A DNA stretch of 64,000 nucleotides from Mycobacteriales bacterium (GTDB taxonomy: Bacteria; Actinomycetota; Actinomycetes; Mycobacteriales; SCTD01): positions 466,565 to 530,564 of the forward strand of contig JAUJOY010000001.1 of assembly GCA_030447385.1 (NCBI GenBank), read 5' to 3'. The position numbers were made by a program, and so were the translations under genes. Below, one piece after another: positions 1-8,064 of this stretch. Position 1 is the stretch's first letter; each line of letters starts with the position of its first letter. The notes below the pieces were generated by a model. The model worked only from the letters and a program-made list of their open reading frames with translations. It did no database searches and was not told where the DNA came from.

Positions 1-1
1 C

Positions 2-655
2 GCGGCGCACCAGCTGCGTACGCCGATGGCCGGGATCCGGGCGTGCGCCGAGACGCTGCTGCGCGGAGCGGGACCCGAGGACGGGGACCGGCTGCTGGCC
101 ACGATGGTGCGTGAGACCTCACGAGCGGCGCGCTTGATCTCGTCGTTGCTGCAGATCGCGCGGCTCGATCAGGGACTGCCGACGCCGGTCGCCCAGGTGG
201 ACGTCGTGCGGCTGTGCGCCGAGGAGGTGGAGCGGCTGAGCCTGCTGTCCCCGGACCTGGACGTCGTGCTGGAGGTGCGGCGCGCGCCCGGCGGACCGCT
301 GCTGCTCGACGGCGGCGGCTGTCAGGAGATCCTCAGCAACCTGGGGGACAACGCCCGGCGGCACGCCGTCTCACGCATCCGGGTGGTGGTGGACGCGGGG
401 CCGTCGATGGTGCGGGTCGTCGTGGCGGAGGACGGTCCGGGAGTCGCCGAGGACGCTCGCGAGCAGGTGTTCGCCCGCTTCGTCAGCCTGGACGGGCGCG
501 GCGGGTCCGGGCTCGGGCTGCCGATCGCGCGGTCGCTCGCCCGGTCGATGGGCGGCGAGCTGAGTTACGAGGACGGCTTCGTGCTGGAGCTGCCCGTCGG
601 GGCCGCTCAGGCCACGCTGGAGGGGAACACCCTGTCGAGAGCCGGCTCCTCGTAG
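2..655 (+). CDS. Sensor histidine kinase, C-terminal part (5' truncated by window edge)
   Basis: The reading frame is open from the first bases and opens with the dimerisation H-box (AAHQLRTPMAGIR), whose phospho-accepting His is encoded at 8-10. The HATPase domain follows: N-box NLGDNARRHA, G1 box EDGPGV and G2 box GSGLGLPIARS. The sensor and membrane part lies outside the window, as presumably does the cognate response regulator. The protein should autophosphorylate on His and signal to an OmpR-type regulator. Its last 49 bp overlap tail-to-tail with the convergent receiver-like gene. Family assignment is secure; the stimulus is unknown. Confidence 0.9.
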   Translation, partial: AAHQLRTPMAGIRACAETLLRGAGPEDGDRLLATMVRETSRAARLISSLLQIARLDQGLPTPVAQVDVVRLCAEEVERLSLLSPDLDVVLEVRRAPGGPLLLDGGGCQEILSNLGDNARRHAVSRIRVVVDAGPSMVRVVVAEDGPGVAEDAREQVFARFVSLDGRGGSGLGLPIARSLARSMGGELSYEDGFVLELPVGAAQATLEGNTLSRAGSS

Positions 656-1062
656 CTGCGCTGGGCGACCACCGCTGCCATGGAGGCGTGCCAGCGCCGG
701 CTGACCGCCAGGAGCACGGCCTGCAGCGCCTGCGGGTCGTCCTCGGACACCAGTGCAAGTGCCCCGGCCTCGCGCGCGGCGAGCTCGAGGCTGCCAAAGG
801 CGGAGAGCAGGATCAGCTCCGTGGCGGGAGCCGCGGCGCGCAGCCTGGTGACGGCCGAGAGCCCGCTCATGCCGGGGGTAGGCAGGGTGACGATGGCCAC
901 CGTCGGTGCGGTGCGCAGGACCAGGTCGCGCAGCTCGTCGTAGTGCCAAACCTCGCCGCCCACCGAGAAGCCGCTGCGGGTGAGCAGGCTGGTGACCGTC
1001 CGGCGCAGGGCCGGGCGGTCGTCGCACACGACGCCAGTCGGCGTAGTACTGGTGCTGCTCAT
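607..1062 (-). CDS. Receiver-like protein lacking the phospho-acceptor aspartate
   Basis: A 151-aa protein from the ATG beginning MSSTSTTPTG. It has a CheY-like fold pattern: VVCDDRPALRRTVTSLL near the N-terminus supplies the acidic pair, and LILLSAF is the expected beta-4 strand with the usual Ser/Thr position. The beta-3 motif reads VAIVTLPTPGMSGL, so the Asp that is normally phosphorylated is Thr; the switch Lys is not evident either. No DNA-binding output domain follows; about 30 residues of tail remain. It is convergent with the histidine kinase and divergent from the GH3 gene. It is probably a phosphorylation-independent or pseudo-receiver. A longer in-frame start exists at 1179 but runs through the phased repeats, so 1062 is preferred. 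Confidence 0.7.
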   Translation of the reverse strand: MSSTSTTPTGVVCDDRPALRRTVTSLLTRSGFSVGGEVWHYDELRDLVLRTAPTVAIVTLPTPGMSGLSAVTRLRAAAPATELILLSAFGSLELAAREAGALALVSEDDPQALQAVLLAVSRRWHASMAAVVAQRSYEEPALDRVFPSSVA

Positions 1063-1084
1063 GCACTGAAAGTGACAGGCGCTC

Positions 1085-1117
1085 CTGAAGATCGGCTGAG
1101 GATGGGCTGAAGATTGG
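1085..1117. promoter_or_regulatory. Three 11-bp phased direct repeats (CTGARGATNGG), probable response-regulator site
   Basis: CTGA occurs at 1085, 1096 and 1107, exactly 11 bp apart, within units reading CTGAAGATCGG, CTGAGGATGGG and CTGAAGATTGG. On the other strand the core is ATCYTCAG. The array lies between the divergent receiver-like gene (1062, minus) and the GH3 gene (1188, plus). One-turn phasing of direct repeats is typical of OmpR/PhoB-family regulator binding. The same core with the same spacing recurs at 3439-3481. Confidence 0.6.
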
Positions 1118-1187
1118 ATGTGGATGGCAGCGGCGTGCCGGGGTATGCCCACGATGCGTCCGGGATGTCCCTGACACACTGCCGTTC

Positions 1188-2558
1188 GTGAAGCGCCTTC
1201 TCGCTGTGCTGGTGTCCGCAGTGGTGGTGGGCACCGGCCTCGCCGGGCCGTCGCAGGCTGCGGGACCCAGCGGTGATCCAGCTGGCTGGACCGACCGCCA
1301 GCTGGCTCTGCGGCTCGTCATGGCGGGGTACGACATGAACCGCACGGCTGCCGCCCTGCCCCTCGTACGCGAGGGGTTGGGCGGGGTGCTGCTGTTCGGT
1401 CGCCCACCGGCTGATCTCGGGGAGCGTCTGGCGGCGCTGCGGACCGGGGGTGGCCCTTCGCCCCTGGTCGCCTCGGACGAGGAGGGCGGGCAGGTGCAGC
1501 GCCTCGCCGGTCCCCTCCCGAGGCTGCCCTCTGCGGCGTCGATCGCGCGTACGCGATCGCCGGCGGAGTCGCGCCTGCTCGCCGCGGACTACGGCCGGCA
1601 GATGCGGGCGCTCGGGGTGGACGTGAGCTTCGCCCCGGTCGTCGACATCGCCGTGCCCGGTCAGTACATCGCCGACACCGGGCGTGCCTACTCGGGCGAC
1701 CCGGCGAAGGTGGCGGCGTACGCGGGCGCCTGGCAGGCCGGACTCCGTGACGCCCAGGTGGTGCCGGTCGCCAAGCACTGGCCTGGCCACGGCTCGGCCG
1801 CCAACACGCACAACTCGGCGGCCCAGACCCCGCCGCTGGCCGCGCTGGAGCAGCGGGACCTGCGGCCGTTCTCCGCGCTGCTCGAGGCGGGGGTCCCGGC
1901 CGTGATGGTCGGGCACCTGAACGTCCCGGGGCTGACCGAGCCGGGCCTGCCGGCCACGCTCTCCCCGGCCGCCTACCGCTACCTGCGGGAGCGGGCCGGC
2001 CCGGGGCGGCTGCTGATCACCGACTCGCTGTCCATGGGCGCCATCACGACCGGGCTGCGGCTGAGCCCCGGACAGGCCGCGGTGCGGGCCCTGCGGGCGG
2101 GGGCGGACATGGTCCTGGTGGACAGCGGACCGGGTCCGCCGGTGACGGCCATCAGCCGGGCGCTGGCGGACGGGTCGTACCCGCGGGCGGCCGCGGTGGC
2201 CTCGGCGCGACGGGTGCTGGCGGTCAGCAGGCCCGGTACCCCGTCGGCGGTCGTGGCCCCGCCTGCGGCCGCAGCCCCGAGGCCGGTCACGCCGCCGGTC
2301 CAGGTGCAGCCCGCGCCGGTGCCTCCGCCGCCGGCGCCTGCGCCTCCGGTCGCTGCGCCAGCCGGTCTTCCCGCCCTTCCTCCGCCTGCCCCGGCGGTGC
2401 GGAGGAAGATCCCCGTGGTGCGTGATCCGGACGCGCCGCAGACGGTGGAGCTGGGGCCGGCGCGGTCGTTGCGCGTCGAGGACCTTTGCGGCTGCGGAGG
2501 TGGCGAAGCCCTGCCTGGATCGGACTCCGGCAGCGGGCCTGCGCGCGAGCCGGCGTGA
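1188..2558 (+). CDS. Secreted glycoside hydrolase family 3 (NagZ-like beta-N-acetylhexosaminidase)
   Basis: A 456-aa protein from a GTG start, with a signal peptide (MKRLLAVLVSAVVVGTGLAG, cleavage near SQA-AG). The GH3 core spans about residues 35-340. Visible motifs are SDEEGG, VSFAPVVDI, the substrate loop KHWPGHG and the nucleophile strand LITDSLSMGAI with Asp. The canonical NagZ acid/base loop DxH reads NTHN here, so the exact chemistry may differ. Residues 355-420 are a Pro/Ala-rich linker and the C-terminus is short and Cys-containing. The secreted location and family suggest peptidoglycan or chitooligosaccharide trimming outside the cell. The promoter region carries the phased repeats at 1085-1117, so it is probably controlled by the neighbouring two-component system. 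Confidence 0.85.
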   Translation: MKRLLAVLVSAVVVGTGLAGPSQAAGPSGDPAGWTDRQLALRLVMAGYDMNRTAAALPLVREGLGGVLLFGRPPADLGERLAALRTGGGPSPLVASDEEGGQVQRLAGPLPRLPSAASIARTRSPAESRLLAADYGRQMRALGVDVSFAPVVDIAVPGQYIADTGRAYSGDPAKVAAYAGAWQAGLRDAQVVPVAKHWPGHGSAANTHNSAAQTPPLAALEQRDLRPFSALLEAGVPAVMVGHLNVPGLTEPGLPATLSPAAYRYLRERAGPGRLLITDSLSMGAITTGLRLSPGQAAVRALRAGADMVLVDSGPGPPVTAISRALADGSYPRAAAVASARRVLAVSRPGTPSAVVAPPAAAAPRPVTPPVQVQPAPVPPPPAPAPPVAAPAGLPALPPPAPAVRRKIPVVRDPDAPQTVELGPARSLRVEDLCGCGGGEALPGSDSGSGPAREPA

Positions 2559-2581
2559 GCTGCTGCGTCGGCCGGCGCCGC

Positions 2582-2587
2582 TAGCCT
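2582..2587 (+). promoter_or_regulatory. Putative -10 (TAGCCT) for leaderless purS transcript
   Basis: TAGCCT ends 7 bp before the purS ATG at 2595, with no Shine-Dalgarno in between. The same hexamer at the same distance occurs before purQ, purL and an ArsR gene in this window. That spacing would place transcription initiation on the start codon. Confidence 0.5.
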
Positions 2588-2594
2588 GGCGAGC

Positions 2595-2843
2595 ATGCCC
2601 TCGTACGCGGTCGTGGTCGACGTGATGCTCAAGCCGGAGATCCTGGACCCGGCGGGGCAGGCGGTCCTCAACGCGCTGCCCTCGCTGGGCCTGCCGCCGG
2701 TGACGACGCTGCGGATCGGCAAGCACGTGGAGCTGTCGGTGGAGGCTGCGGACGAGCCCGCCGCGCTCGAGCAGGCCACGAAGATGGCCGAGGTGCTGCT
2801 CGCCAACCCGGTGATCGAGGACTTCCGCGTACGCCTCGGGTGA
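2595..2843 (+). CDS. purS: Phosphoribosylformylglycinamidine synthase subunit PurS
   Basis: An 82-aa protein with the whole PurS fold: YAVVVDVMLKPEILDPAGQAV at the start, the central LRIGKHVEL strand, and the C-terminal LANPVIEDFRVRL. PurS bridges PurQ (glutaminase) and the short form of PurL in the fourth step of de novo IMP synthesis. Length and motifs match the family. It is separated from purQ by about 3.9 kb holding an anti-sigma-type ATPase and a large secreted protein, whereas in most actinobacteria purS, purQ and purL are adjacent. It appears to have its own leaderless promoter. Confidence 0.95.
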   Translation: MPSYAVVVDVMLKPEILDPAGQAVLNALPSLGLPPVTTLRIGKHVELSVEAADEPAALEQATKMAEVLLANPVIEDFRVRLG

Positions 2844-2894
2844 CGCCTGGTCGCTCACGGCATCAGGTCGGCCGCCGCGGGTAGGTCCGCATGC

Positions 2895-3389
2895 ATGGAG
2901 ATCAAGCTGACGCTGGCGTTGCCGCGGGACGCGTTCTCCGTACCGGTGGCGAGGCGGGTGCTGGCGGGCGCGCTGCGCTCGCTCGGCGTCCAGGAACTTG
3001 CGGTCACCGACATCGAGGTCGCCCTTACCGAGGCGGCGACCAACGTCCTCGACCACGCGCACACGACGGATCAGTACGAGGTGTCTGCCGGCATCTCCGG
3101 CAACCTCTGTGTCATCGAGGTCATCGACCGCGGTGCCGGCTTCGACAGCAGCTCGCTGGGGCTGGCGGACGCCGAGGACGGCGCGGAGGAGGGGCGGGGC
3201 ATCCAGCTCATGCGGGCGCTTGTCGACCGGGTCACCTTCACCAGCCGTCCCCAGGTGGGGACGATCGTGCACCTGGAGAAGGAATTCGCGTTCACGCAGG
3301 GGTCGACGCTCGAGCGGCTTGCTGTGAGCCGGGGGGCGGACAGGGCGGGGACGGGCACGGGCCCGGACAGCGTGGCGGCTCGTCCCTAG
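2895..3389 (+). CDS. Anti-sigma-factor-type ATP-binding protein (RsbW/HATPase_c_2 family)
   Basis: A 164-aa protein. Residues 1-135 form a GHKL ATPase of the serine-kinase anti-sigma type: N-box EVALTEAATNVLDHAH, G1 box EVIDRGAGFD, and EEGRGIQLMRALVD as the G2 region. The last 30 residues are a disordered Gly/Ala/Asp-rich tail. Such proteins bind a sigma factor or phosphorylate a STAS antagonist. No sigma factor or STAS gene is adjacent, although STAS genes lie at 51.7-52.5 kb. It sits 50 bp after purS and may be co-transcribed; a functional link to purine synthesis is not implied. Confidence 0.8.
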   Translation: MEIKLTLALPRDAFSVPVARRVLAGALRSLGVQELAVTDIEVALTEAATNVLDHAHTTDQYEVSAGISGNLCVIEVIDRGAGFDSSSLGLADAEDGAEEGRGIQLMRALVDRVTFTSRPQVGTIVHLEKEFAFTQGSTLERLAVSRGADRAGTGTGPDSVAARP

Positions 3390-3438
3390 CGGCGGGCCGG
3401 CTGCTCGGCATGGCGGCCCCAGCTTCCGGGCGGCTGGT

Positions 3439-3481
3439 TCTTCAGCCGATCTTCAGGTCATCCTCAGTCCCTCCTCAGGTT
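3439..3481 (+). promoter_or_regulatory. Four 11-bp phased repeats (YTCAG) upstream of the secreted repeat protein
   Basis: TCAG starts at 3442, 3453, 3464 and 3475, a strict 11-bp period, in the context CTTCAGCCG, CTTCAGGTC, CCTCAGTCC and CCTCAGGTT. The core equals the reverse complement of the array at 1085-1117. It lies 65-107 bp upstream of the start at 3546, a position that suits activation by an OmpR-family regulator. Confidence 0.6.
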
Positions 3482-3545
3482 CCGACGCGAACCTTCGGGT
3501 CAACGTCGTCCGGTGCGGCCGACCTTGACCCGAGAAGAGACGCTC

Positions 3546-6500
3546 ATGCAGCGCAACAGCACAGCACTCGGCGCGCTCGGCGCCCTTCTCTGCGGTGGCC
3601 TCGTCGCCGCCGCGGTTCCGGCCTACGCCGCCGAGCTCGTAACGGCCGAGCTCGTCGGCACGCAGAACGTGGTCGAGGTCGAGCAGGGCAAGTCCGCCGA
3701 CTTCACGATCACGCTCAGCGCGACCGGCAATGCCGCCTGCGGCTCGACCTCGACGGCCAAGGTCAAGCACGCCTTCACCCTCTCCGACACGGGCGCCATC
3801 AGCACCGGGTCAGGGTTCTCGGCCGCCGTCAACTTCTCGGCCCCCGGAACCGCCAAGGGCAATTGCGACATCGTGCGCAGCGGCGACGGGGTGCGGAGCG
3901 CCAGCGTGAGCGCGGCATCCACCACCGCGCTCGGCGATTACAAGATCCTGCTCGGTGAGAAGTCGGGCACCACAGAAGTCACCAACAGCAACACCTCGGG
4001 CGGCAAGCTCGAAGACACGACGGCTACCACCGTCACGTTCAAGGTCGTCGCGCCGGTCGTGGTCAACCAGGCGCCTGCCTCCGGCAACACCCCCCATAAC
4101 GCGAGCGGCGAGGAGGGGAGCGCGCTCCAGACCTCCGGCTCCTTCACCGACGCTGACGGTGACCTCGCCAGCATCATGGTGACCAGCGGTGAGGGCGTGG
4201 TGACGGCTCACAAGGACACATCTGGCGCCCTGACCGGCTCCTGGTCCTGGTCCCTGCCGACCGCGGACAACGTGAGCGGCAGCGTCACCGTGACCGCGAC
4301 CGACTCCCACAACGCCACCGCCACCCAGAGCTTCAGCTACGCCGCCGCCAACGCCGCCCCGCGGATCGCGGCTTCGGCCGGCGGTGCGCACGGCCTCGAG
4401 GGCGGCACCCTCAGGACAAGCGGCGCCTTCACCGACGTCAGCGGCGACGTGCCGCTGGCCATCACCAAGCTCTCCGGCGACGGCGACGTCCTCGCCAAGG
4501 CCGACGGCACCTGGTCCTGGAGCCTGGCCACCACGAACGAGACCAGCGGCACCGTGCAGGTGCAGGCCGACGACGGTGACCGTGGCGTCACGGTCGACAC
4601 CTTCACCTTCACCGCCGACAACGTCGCCCCCGGCGTGCGCACCGACGCGCAGGACGTCGAGGGCGACGAGGGCAGCATGCTCGGCAACGCCGGCGCGTTC
4701 TCCGACGTCCCCGCCGACACGCTCACCGTCAGCCACACCGGGGACGGCACCTTCACCCAGACGAGCGACGACGGCGCCTGGTTGTGGAGCGTCGTCGGTG
4801 CGGACAACGCCACAGGCCAGATCTCGGTCACCGCCTCGGACGGCACCGCCACCAGCACCCCGGACACCTTCACCTACACCATCCTCAACGTCGCCCCGGC
4901 AGTGGCAGTGGCAGCGAACAACGCCAGCGGCGACGAGGGCACCACGCTGACCACCAGCGGCCGCTTCAGCGACGTCAGCACCGACCCGCTGACGATCACC
5001 GTGCTCTCCGGCCCCGGCGAGGTCCTCGGCAACAGCGACGGCACCTGGTCCTGGAGCTTCGCCGGCACCGACGACCTGACCGAGCAGGTTGTCGTGCAGG
5101 CCGATGACGGCGACGGAGGCAAGACCACCGACACCTTCAACGTCCGTGTCGACAACCTCGCCCCGACGGTCTTGGTCTCGGCGCAGCCCGCCACCGGCAG
5201 TGAGGGGAACACCCTCGCCACGTCCGGCGCCTTCACGGACGTGCCGGCAGACACCATCACCATCACCTCAGACGGCGGCGTCCTCCTGGACAAAGGCGAC
5301 GGCACCTGGTCGTGGAGCCTGGCCACCACCGACCAGACCAGCGGCACGGTGATCGTGACCGCCACGGACGACAACGGCGACACGGTCACCGACACCTTCA
5401 CCTACGAGGCCAGCAACGTGGCACCCCAGGTCACGGTCGAAGCCGTGAACCAGAACGGCGCCGAGGGCGACACCCTCATCGCCTCCGGCAGCTTCCAGGA
5501 CGTGGCGGCCGACAACATCACCGTCTCCCAGACGAGTGGCCCCGGCACGGTGACCGACCTGGGCAGCGGCAAGTGGACCTACACCCTGACCACGACCGAC
5601 CAGATCACCGCCACCGTCGAAGTCACCGCCACCGACAAGGACGGCGCCAGCACCAGCGACGAGTTCACCGTCACCGCCATCAACGTCGCGCCGGCCGTTG
5701 GGACCGCGCCGGCGAACTCGAGCGGCTCCGAGGGCGGGACGCTCACCACGTCCGGCTCCTTCACCGACGTGCCGGCGGACCCGATCACCCTCACCAAGAC
5801 AGGTGACGGCACTCTCGTCGACAACCGCGACGGCACCTGGTCGTGGAGCCTGGCCACAACCGACGACGCCAGCGGGTCGGTGACCGTCACGGCCGACGAC
5901 GGCGACGGCGGCAAGACGACCTCGACGTTCACCTACGCGGCAGGGAACGTGGCCCCGACCATCAGTGCCCTGTCCGTCACCGGGATCACGGGCGCAGCCT
6001 GCACCACCGGCAACGCGGTCGGCCTCAAGTTCACCGTCACCGACCCCGGCTCGGCGGACACCATGACCGGGACGATCAACTGGGGTGACGGCAGCAGCAG
6101 CGAGGCGTTCACCAGCCGCTCGGTGCACACGAGCCACGCCTACGCCGCCGGCAGCTACACCATCACGGTCAACGTCTCCGACGACGACGGCGGCGCGGCC
6201 GCTCCCCAGAGCGCGCTCGTTGTCCTGAACTACGCCCTCGGTGCCATCCAGACGCCTTTCAACGTCGACGGGACGTCTGTCTTCAAGTACGGCAGCACCG
6301 TCCCGGTCAAGGTGCGCATCACCGACTGCGCGGGTGCCCCCGTGCCCGGCCTGGCACCGACCATCAAGGTGGCCCTGGCCAGCTCGGCGACGCCCAGCAC
6401 CGCGATCAACGAGACGGTCGACTCCACCAGTGCGGCGGACACCACGGGCGTGCTCCGCTATGACGCGACCGCAGGGCATTACATCTACAACATGGCGACC

Positions 6501-6593
6501 AAGTCGCTTCCCGATGGTGACGGCAAGTACGTCGTCACGGTCGCGAACGGTGGCACGCAGGTGACGCAGAAGTTCGGCCTCCGCACCAAGTAG
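3546..6593 (+). CDS. Large secreted protein with seven Ig-like repeats, a PKD domain and a C-terminal module
   Basis: A 1015-aa protein. The ATG at 3546 is preceded by GAGAAGAG at a suitable distance and opens a clean signal peptide (MQRNSTALGALGALLCGG, cleavage near AYA-AE). Residues 20-170 form a unique N-terminal domain with two Cys. Residues about 174-801 hold seven repeats of about 90 aa, each with EG(S/G/T)xLxTSGxFxDV, a DGTWSWSL strand and a final TFTYxxxN. A PKD-like domain follows (INWGDGSSS), then a C-terminal domain with FKYGSTVPVKVRITDC, a module I have seen at the ends of actinobacterial surface proteins. No LPXTG motif, hydrophobic tail or S-layer-homology domain is seen, so it is probably released or held non-covalently. 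Role unknown; adhesion or matrix is plausible. Confidence 0.85.
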   Translation: MQRNSTALGALGALLCGGLVAAAVPAYAAELVTAELVGTQNVVEVEQGKSADFTITLSATGNAACGSTSTAKVKHAFTLSDTGAISTGSGFSAAVNFSAPGTAKGNCDIVRSGDGVRSASVSAASTTALGDYKILLGEKSGTTEVTNSNTSGGKLEDTTATTVTFKVVAPVVVNQAPASGNTPHNASGEEGSALQTSGSFTDADGDLASIMVTSGEGVVTAHKDTSGALTGSWSWSLPTADNVSGSVTVTATDSHNATATQSFSYAAANAAPRIAASAGGAHGLEGGTLRTSGAFTDVSGDVPLAITKLSGDGDVLAKADGTWSWSLATTNETSGTVQVQADDGDRGVTVDTFTFTADNVAPGVRTDAQDVEGDEGSMLGNAGAFSDVPADTLTVSHTGDGTFTQTSDDGAWLWSVVGADNATGQISVTASDGTATSTPDTFTYTILNVAPAVAVAANNASGDEGTTLTTSGRFSDVSTDPLTITVLSGPGEVLGNSDGTWSWSFAGTDDLTEQVVVQADDGDGGKTTDTFNVRVDNLAPTVLVSAQPATGSEGNTLATSGAFTDVPADTITITSDGGVLLDKGDGTWSWSLATTDQTSGTVIVTATDDNGDTVTDTFTYEASNVAPQVTVEAVNQNGAEGDTLIASGSFQDVAADNITVSQTSGPGTVTDLGSGKWTYTLTTTDQITATVEVTATDKDGASTSDEFTVTAINVAPAVGTAPANSSGSEGGTLTTSGSFTDVPADPITLTKTGDGTLVDNRDGTWSWSLATTDDASGSVTVTADDGDGGKTTSTFTYAAGNVAPTISALSVTGITGAACTTGNAVGLKFTVTDPGSADTMTGTINWGDGSSSEAFTSRSVHTSHAYAAGSYTITVNVSDDDGGAAAPQSALVVLNYALGAIQTPFNVDGTSVFKYGSTVPVKVRITDCAGAPVPGLAPTIKVALASSATPSTAINETVDSTSAADTTGVLRYDATAGHYIYNMATKSLPDGDGKYVVTVANGGTQVTQKFGLRTK
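4065..5948 (+). repeat. Seven tandem protein-coding repeats of about 270 bp
   Basis: Seven in-frame units of about 87-96 codons lie inside the secreted protein gene. Unit borders fall at the recurring N-(V/A/L)AP motif. Units share the DGTWSWSL, SGxFxDV and DTFTY motifs but differ in the first strands, so they look like old duplications still under selection. Units 2, 4, 5 and 7 are the most alike. Confidence 0.8.
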
Positions 6594-6606
6594 GCAAGTT
6601 CACTTC

Positions 6607-6640
6607 GACGGGGCCCCGCCCACCCGGGCGGGGCCCCGTC
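6607..6640 (+). terminator. GC-rich hairpin after the secreted repeat protein gene
   Basis: A perfect 14-bp stem, GACGGGGCCCCGCC against GGCGGGGCCCCGTC, with a 6-nt loop starts 14 bp after the stop codon. There is no U-tract, as is common for actinobacterial terminators. It separates the surface-protein unit from purQ. Confidence 0.8.
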
Positions 6641-6723
6641 GCGTACAGCGTGGCTGTGCTTCCGCGAACCTGTACCGGTCGTGATCAGTACCGGAGGGAG
6701 GACGCCGTGTACCTGGGCGTAGG

Positions 6724-6729
6724 TAGCCT
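6724..6729 (+). promoter_or_regulatory. Putative -10 (TAGCCT) for leaderless purQ transcript
   Basis: TAGCCT ends 6 bp before the purQ GTG at 6736, with no ribosome-binding site between. It matches the elements before purS and purL. Confidence 0.5.
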
Positions 6730-6735
6730 GGCCAC

Positions 6736-7413
6736 GTGACAGCCCGCATCGGCGTCGTGACCTTCCCCGGCAGCCTGGACGATCGCGACGCGCAACGCGC
6801 CGTACGCCTGGCTGGCGCCCAACCCGTCCACCTGTGGCACGGGGACCCGGACCTCCGGGACGTCGATGCCGTGGTCCTCCCCGGCGGCTTCTCCTACGGC
6901 GACTACCTGCGTGCCGGTGCTATTGCCCGGTTCGCGCCCGTCATGACGACGATCGTGGAGCAGGCAGCCGACGGCCTGCCGGTGCTGGGCATCTGCAACG
7001 GCTTCCAGGTGCTCTGCGAGAGCGGACTGCTGCCTGGTGCGCTCACCCGCAACCAGCACCTGCACTTCGTGCACCGGGACCAGCGCCTGCGGGTCGAGAG
7101 CACCGCGACCATGTGGACCAGCGGCTTCAACGCCTGCCAGGAGATCGTCATCCCGGTCAAGAACGGTGAGGGTTGCTACGTCGCCGACGAGGCGACCCTC
7201 GACGAGCTCGAGACGACCGGCCGCATCGTCGCCCGCTACCTCGGCGGCAACCCCAACGGCAGCGCCCGCGACATCGCCGGGATCGCCAACGAGCGCGGCA
7301 ACGTCGTCGGGATCATGCCGCACCCCGAGCACGCGGTGGAGGAGCTCACCGGCCCGGGCACCGACGGGTCGGTCTTCTTCAGCTCCCTGCTGGCGTCGCT
7401 CGTTCGGGCGTAA
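6736..7413 (+). CDS. purQ: Phosphoribosylformylglycinamidine synthase subunit PurQ (glutaminase)
   Basis: A 225-aa class I glutamine amidotransferase from a GTG start. The nucleophile motif is [14 protein letters not shown] with catalytic Cys, and the catalytic His/Glu pair is in [12 protein letters not shown]. The N-terminal [12 protein letters not shown] is typical of PurQ. It releases ammonia from glutamine and passes it to PurL through the PurS-PurQ-PurL complex. Downstream a broken Uma2 gene separates it from purL. The full family length and all catalytic residues are present. Confidence 0.96.
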   Translation: MTARIGVVTFPGSLDDRDAQRAVRLAGAQPVHLWHGDPDLRDVDAVVLPGGFSYGDYLRAGAIARFAPVMTTIVEQAADGLPVLGICNGFQVLCESGLLPGALTRNQHLHFVHRDQRLRVESTATMWTSGFNACQEIVIPVKNGEGCYVADEATLDELETTGRIVARYLGGNPNGSARDIAGIANERGNVVGIMPHPEHAVEELTGPGTDGSVFFSSLLASLVRA

Positions 7414-7503
7414 CCAGCTCGGTCCGTCCACAGACCTGCTGCGGAGGACCAAGAGCTCCGGTTTCGGGCCCAGGCTCATGACATGCCGAGGTGGGAGGGC
7501 ACC

Positions 7504-8058
7504 ATGAGCAGGGTGACCACGCACGCCCATCCTGCGGGAGGACGGCTGGGTCGTCGAGGATCTCTACCGGATGCCGGACGACGGCCTGCGCCGCGAGCTG
7601 GTGGACGGGTGCCTGCTCGTGAGCCCTCCTCCCGTGGTGGGACGTGGGCATGCGGCCTTTCAACTGGGACTCCTGCTTCACGGCGCACTGACCGACGAGT
7701 GGCGCCTCGTCCTCCAAGGCCGGAGTGAGGTTCGGCCTCCGCGACTACCGCGAGATCAACCTTGCCGTGGTGCACCGGTCAGCCGTGACCAAGACGCTGG
7801 CTGCTCCGGCCGACGTTCTGCTCGCCGTCGAGGTCATGAGCCCCGGCAGCGTGAGCAACAACCGGGTCACCAAGCCGGCGCAGCACGCGCGTGCGGGCAT
7901 CCCCGTGCTTCTGGCGGCTCGAGCTCCAGGCGGAGCCCATGCTCCTCACGTACGCACTTGACGGTGACGCCTACGGCGAGCCCGGTCGGCTCGACGACGA
8001 GGTGGTGATCGACGAGCCCGTGCCGCTGCGGTTCGCGCGGGCGCAGCTGCTCGGCTGA
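7504..8058 (+). pseudogene. Uma2-family (DUF820) endonuclease-like gene with multiple frameshifts
   Basis: Conserved Uma2 segments are spread over three frames. The first, from about 7540, is EDLYRMPDDGLRRELVDG...LLVSPPPVVGRGHAAFQLGL. The second, from about 7725, is VRFGLRDYREINLAVVHR and LLAVEVMSPGSVSNNRVTKPAQHARAGIP, which holds the nuclease-like E-V core. The third, from about 7920, ends [18 protein letters not shown]...[10 protein letters not shown]. At least two, probably three, single-base frame changes are needed to join them, including one between the ATG at 7504 and the first conserved block. It sits between purQ and purL with no matching strand conflict, so it looks like an insertion of an accessory gene that then decayed. 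Assembly error cannot be excluded. Confidence 0.75.
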
Positions 8059-8064
8059 CCCCGG

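Noticed and set aside
1059-3272. 737-aa minus-strand frame opposite GH3, purS and the ATPase
   Set aside because: Arg/Gly/His-rich with no motif, and the opposite strand is fully explained by three recognised genes.
6672-6699. Direct repeat GTACCGG upstream of purQ as a purine operator
   Set aside because: Two 7-bp copies occur (GTACCGG-TCGTGATCA-GTACCGG), but no such element lies before purS, purL or purF, so there is no support beyond chance.
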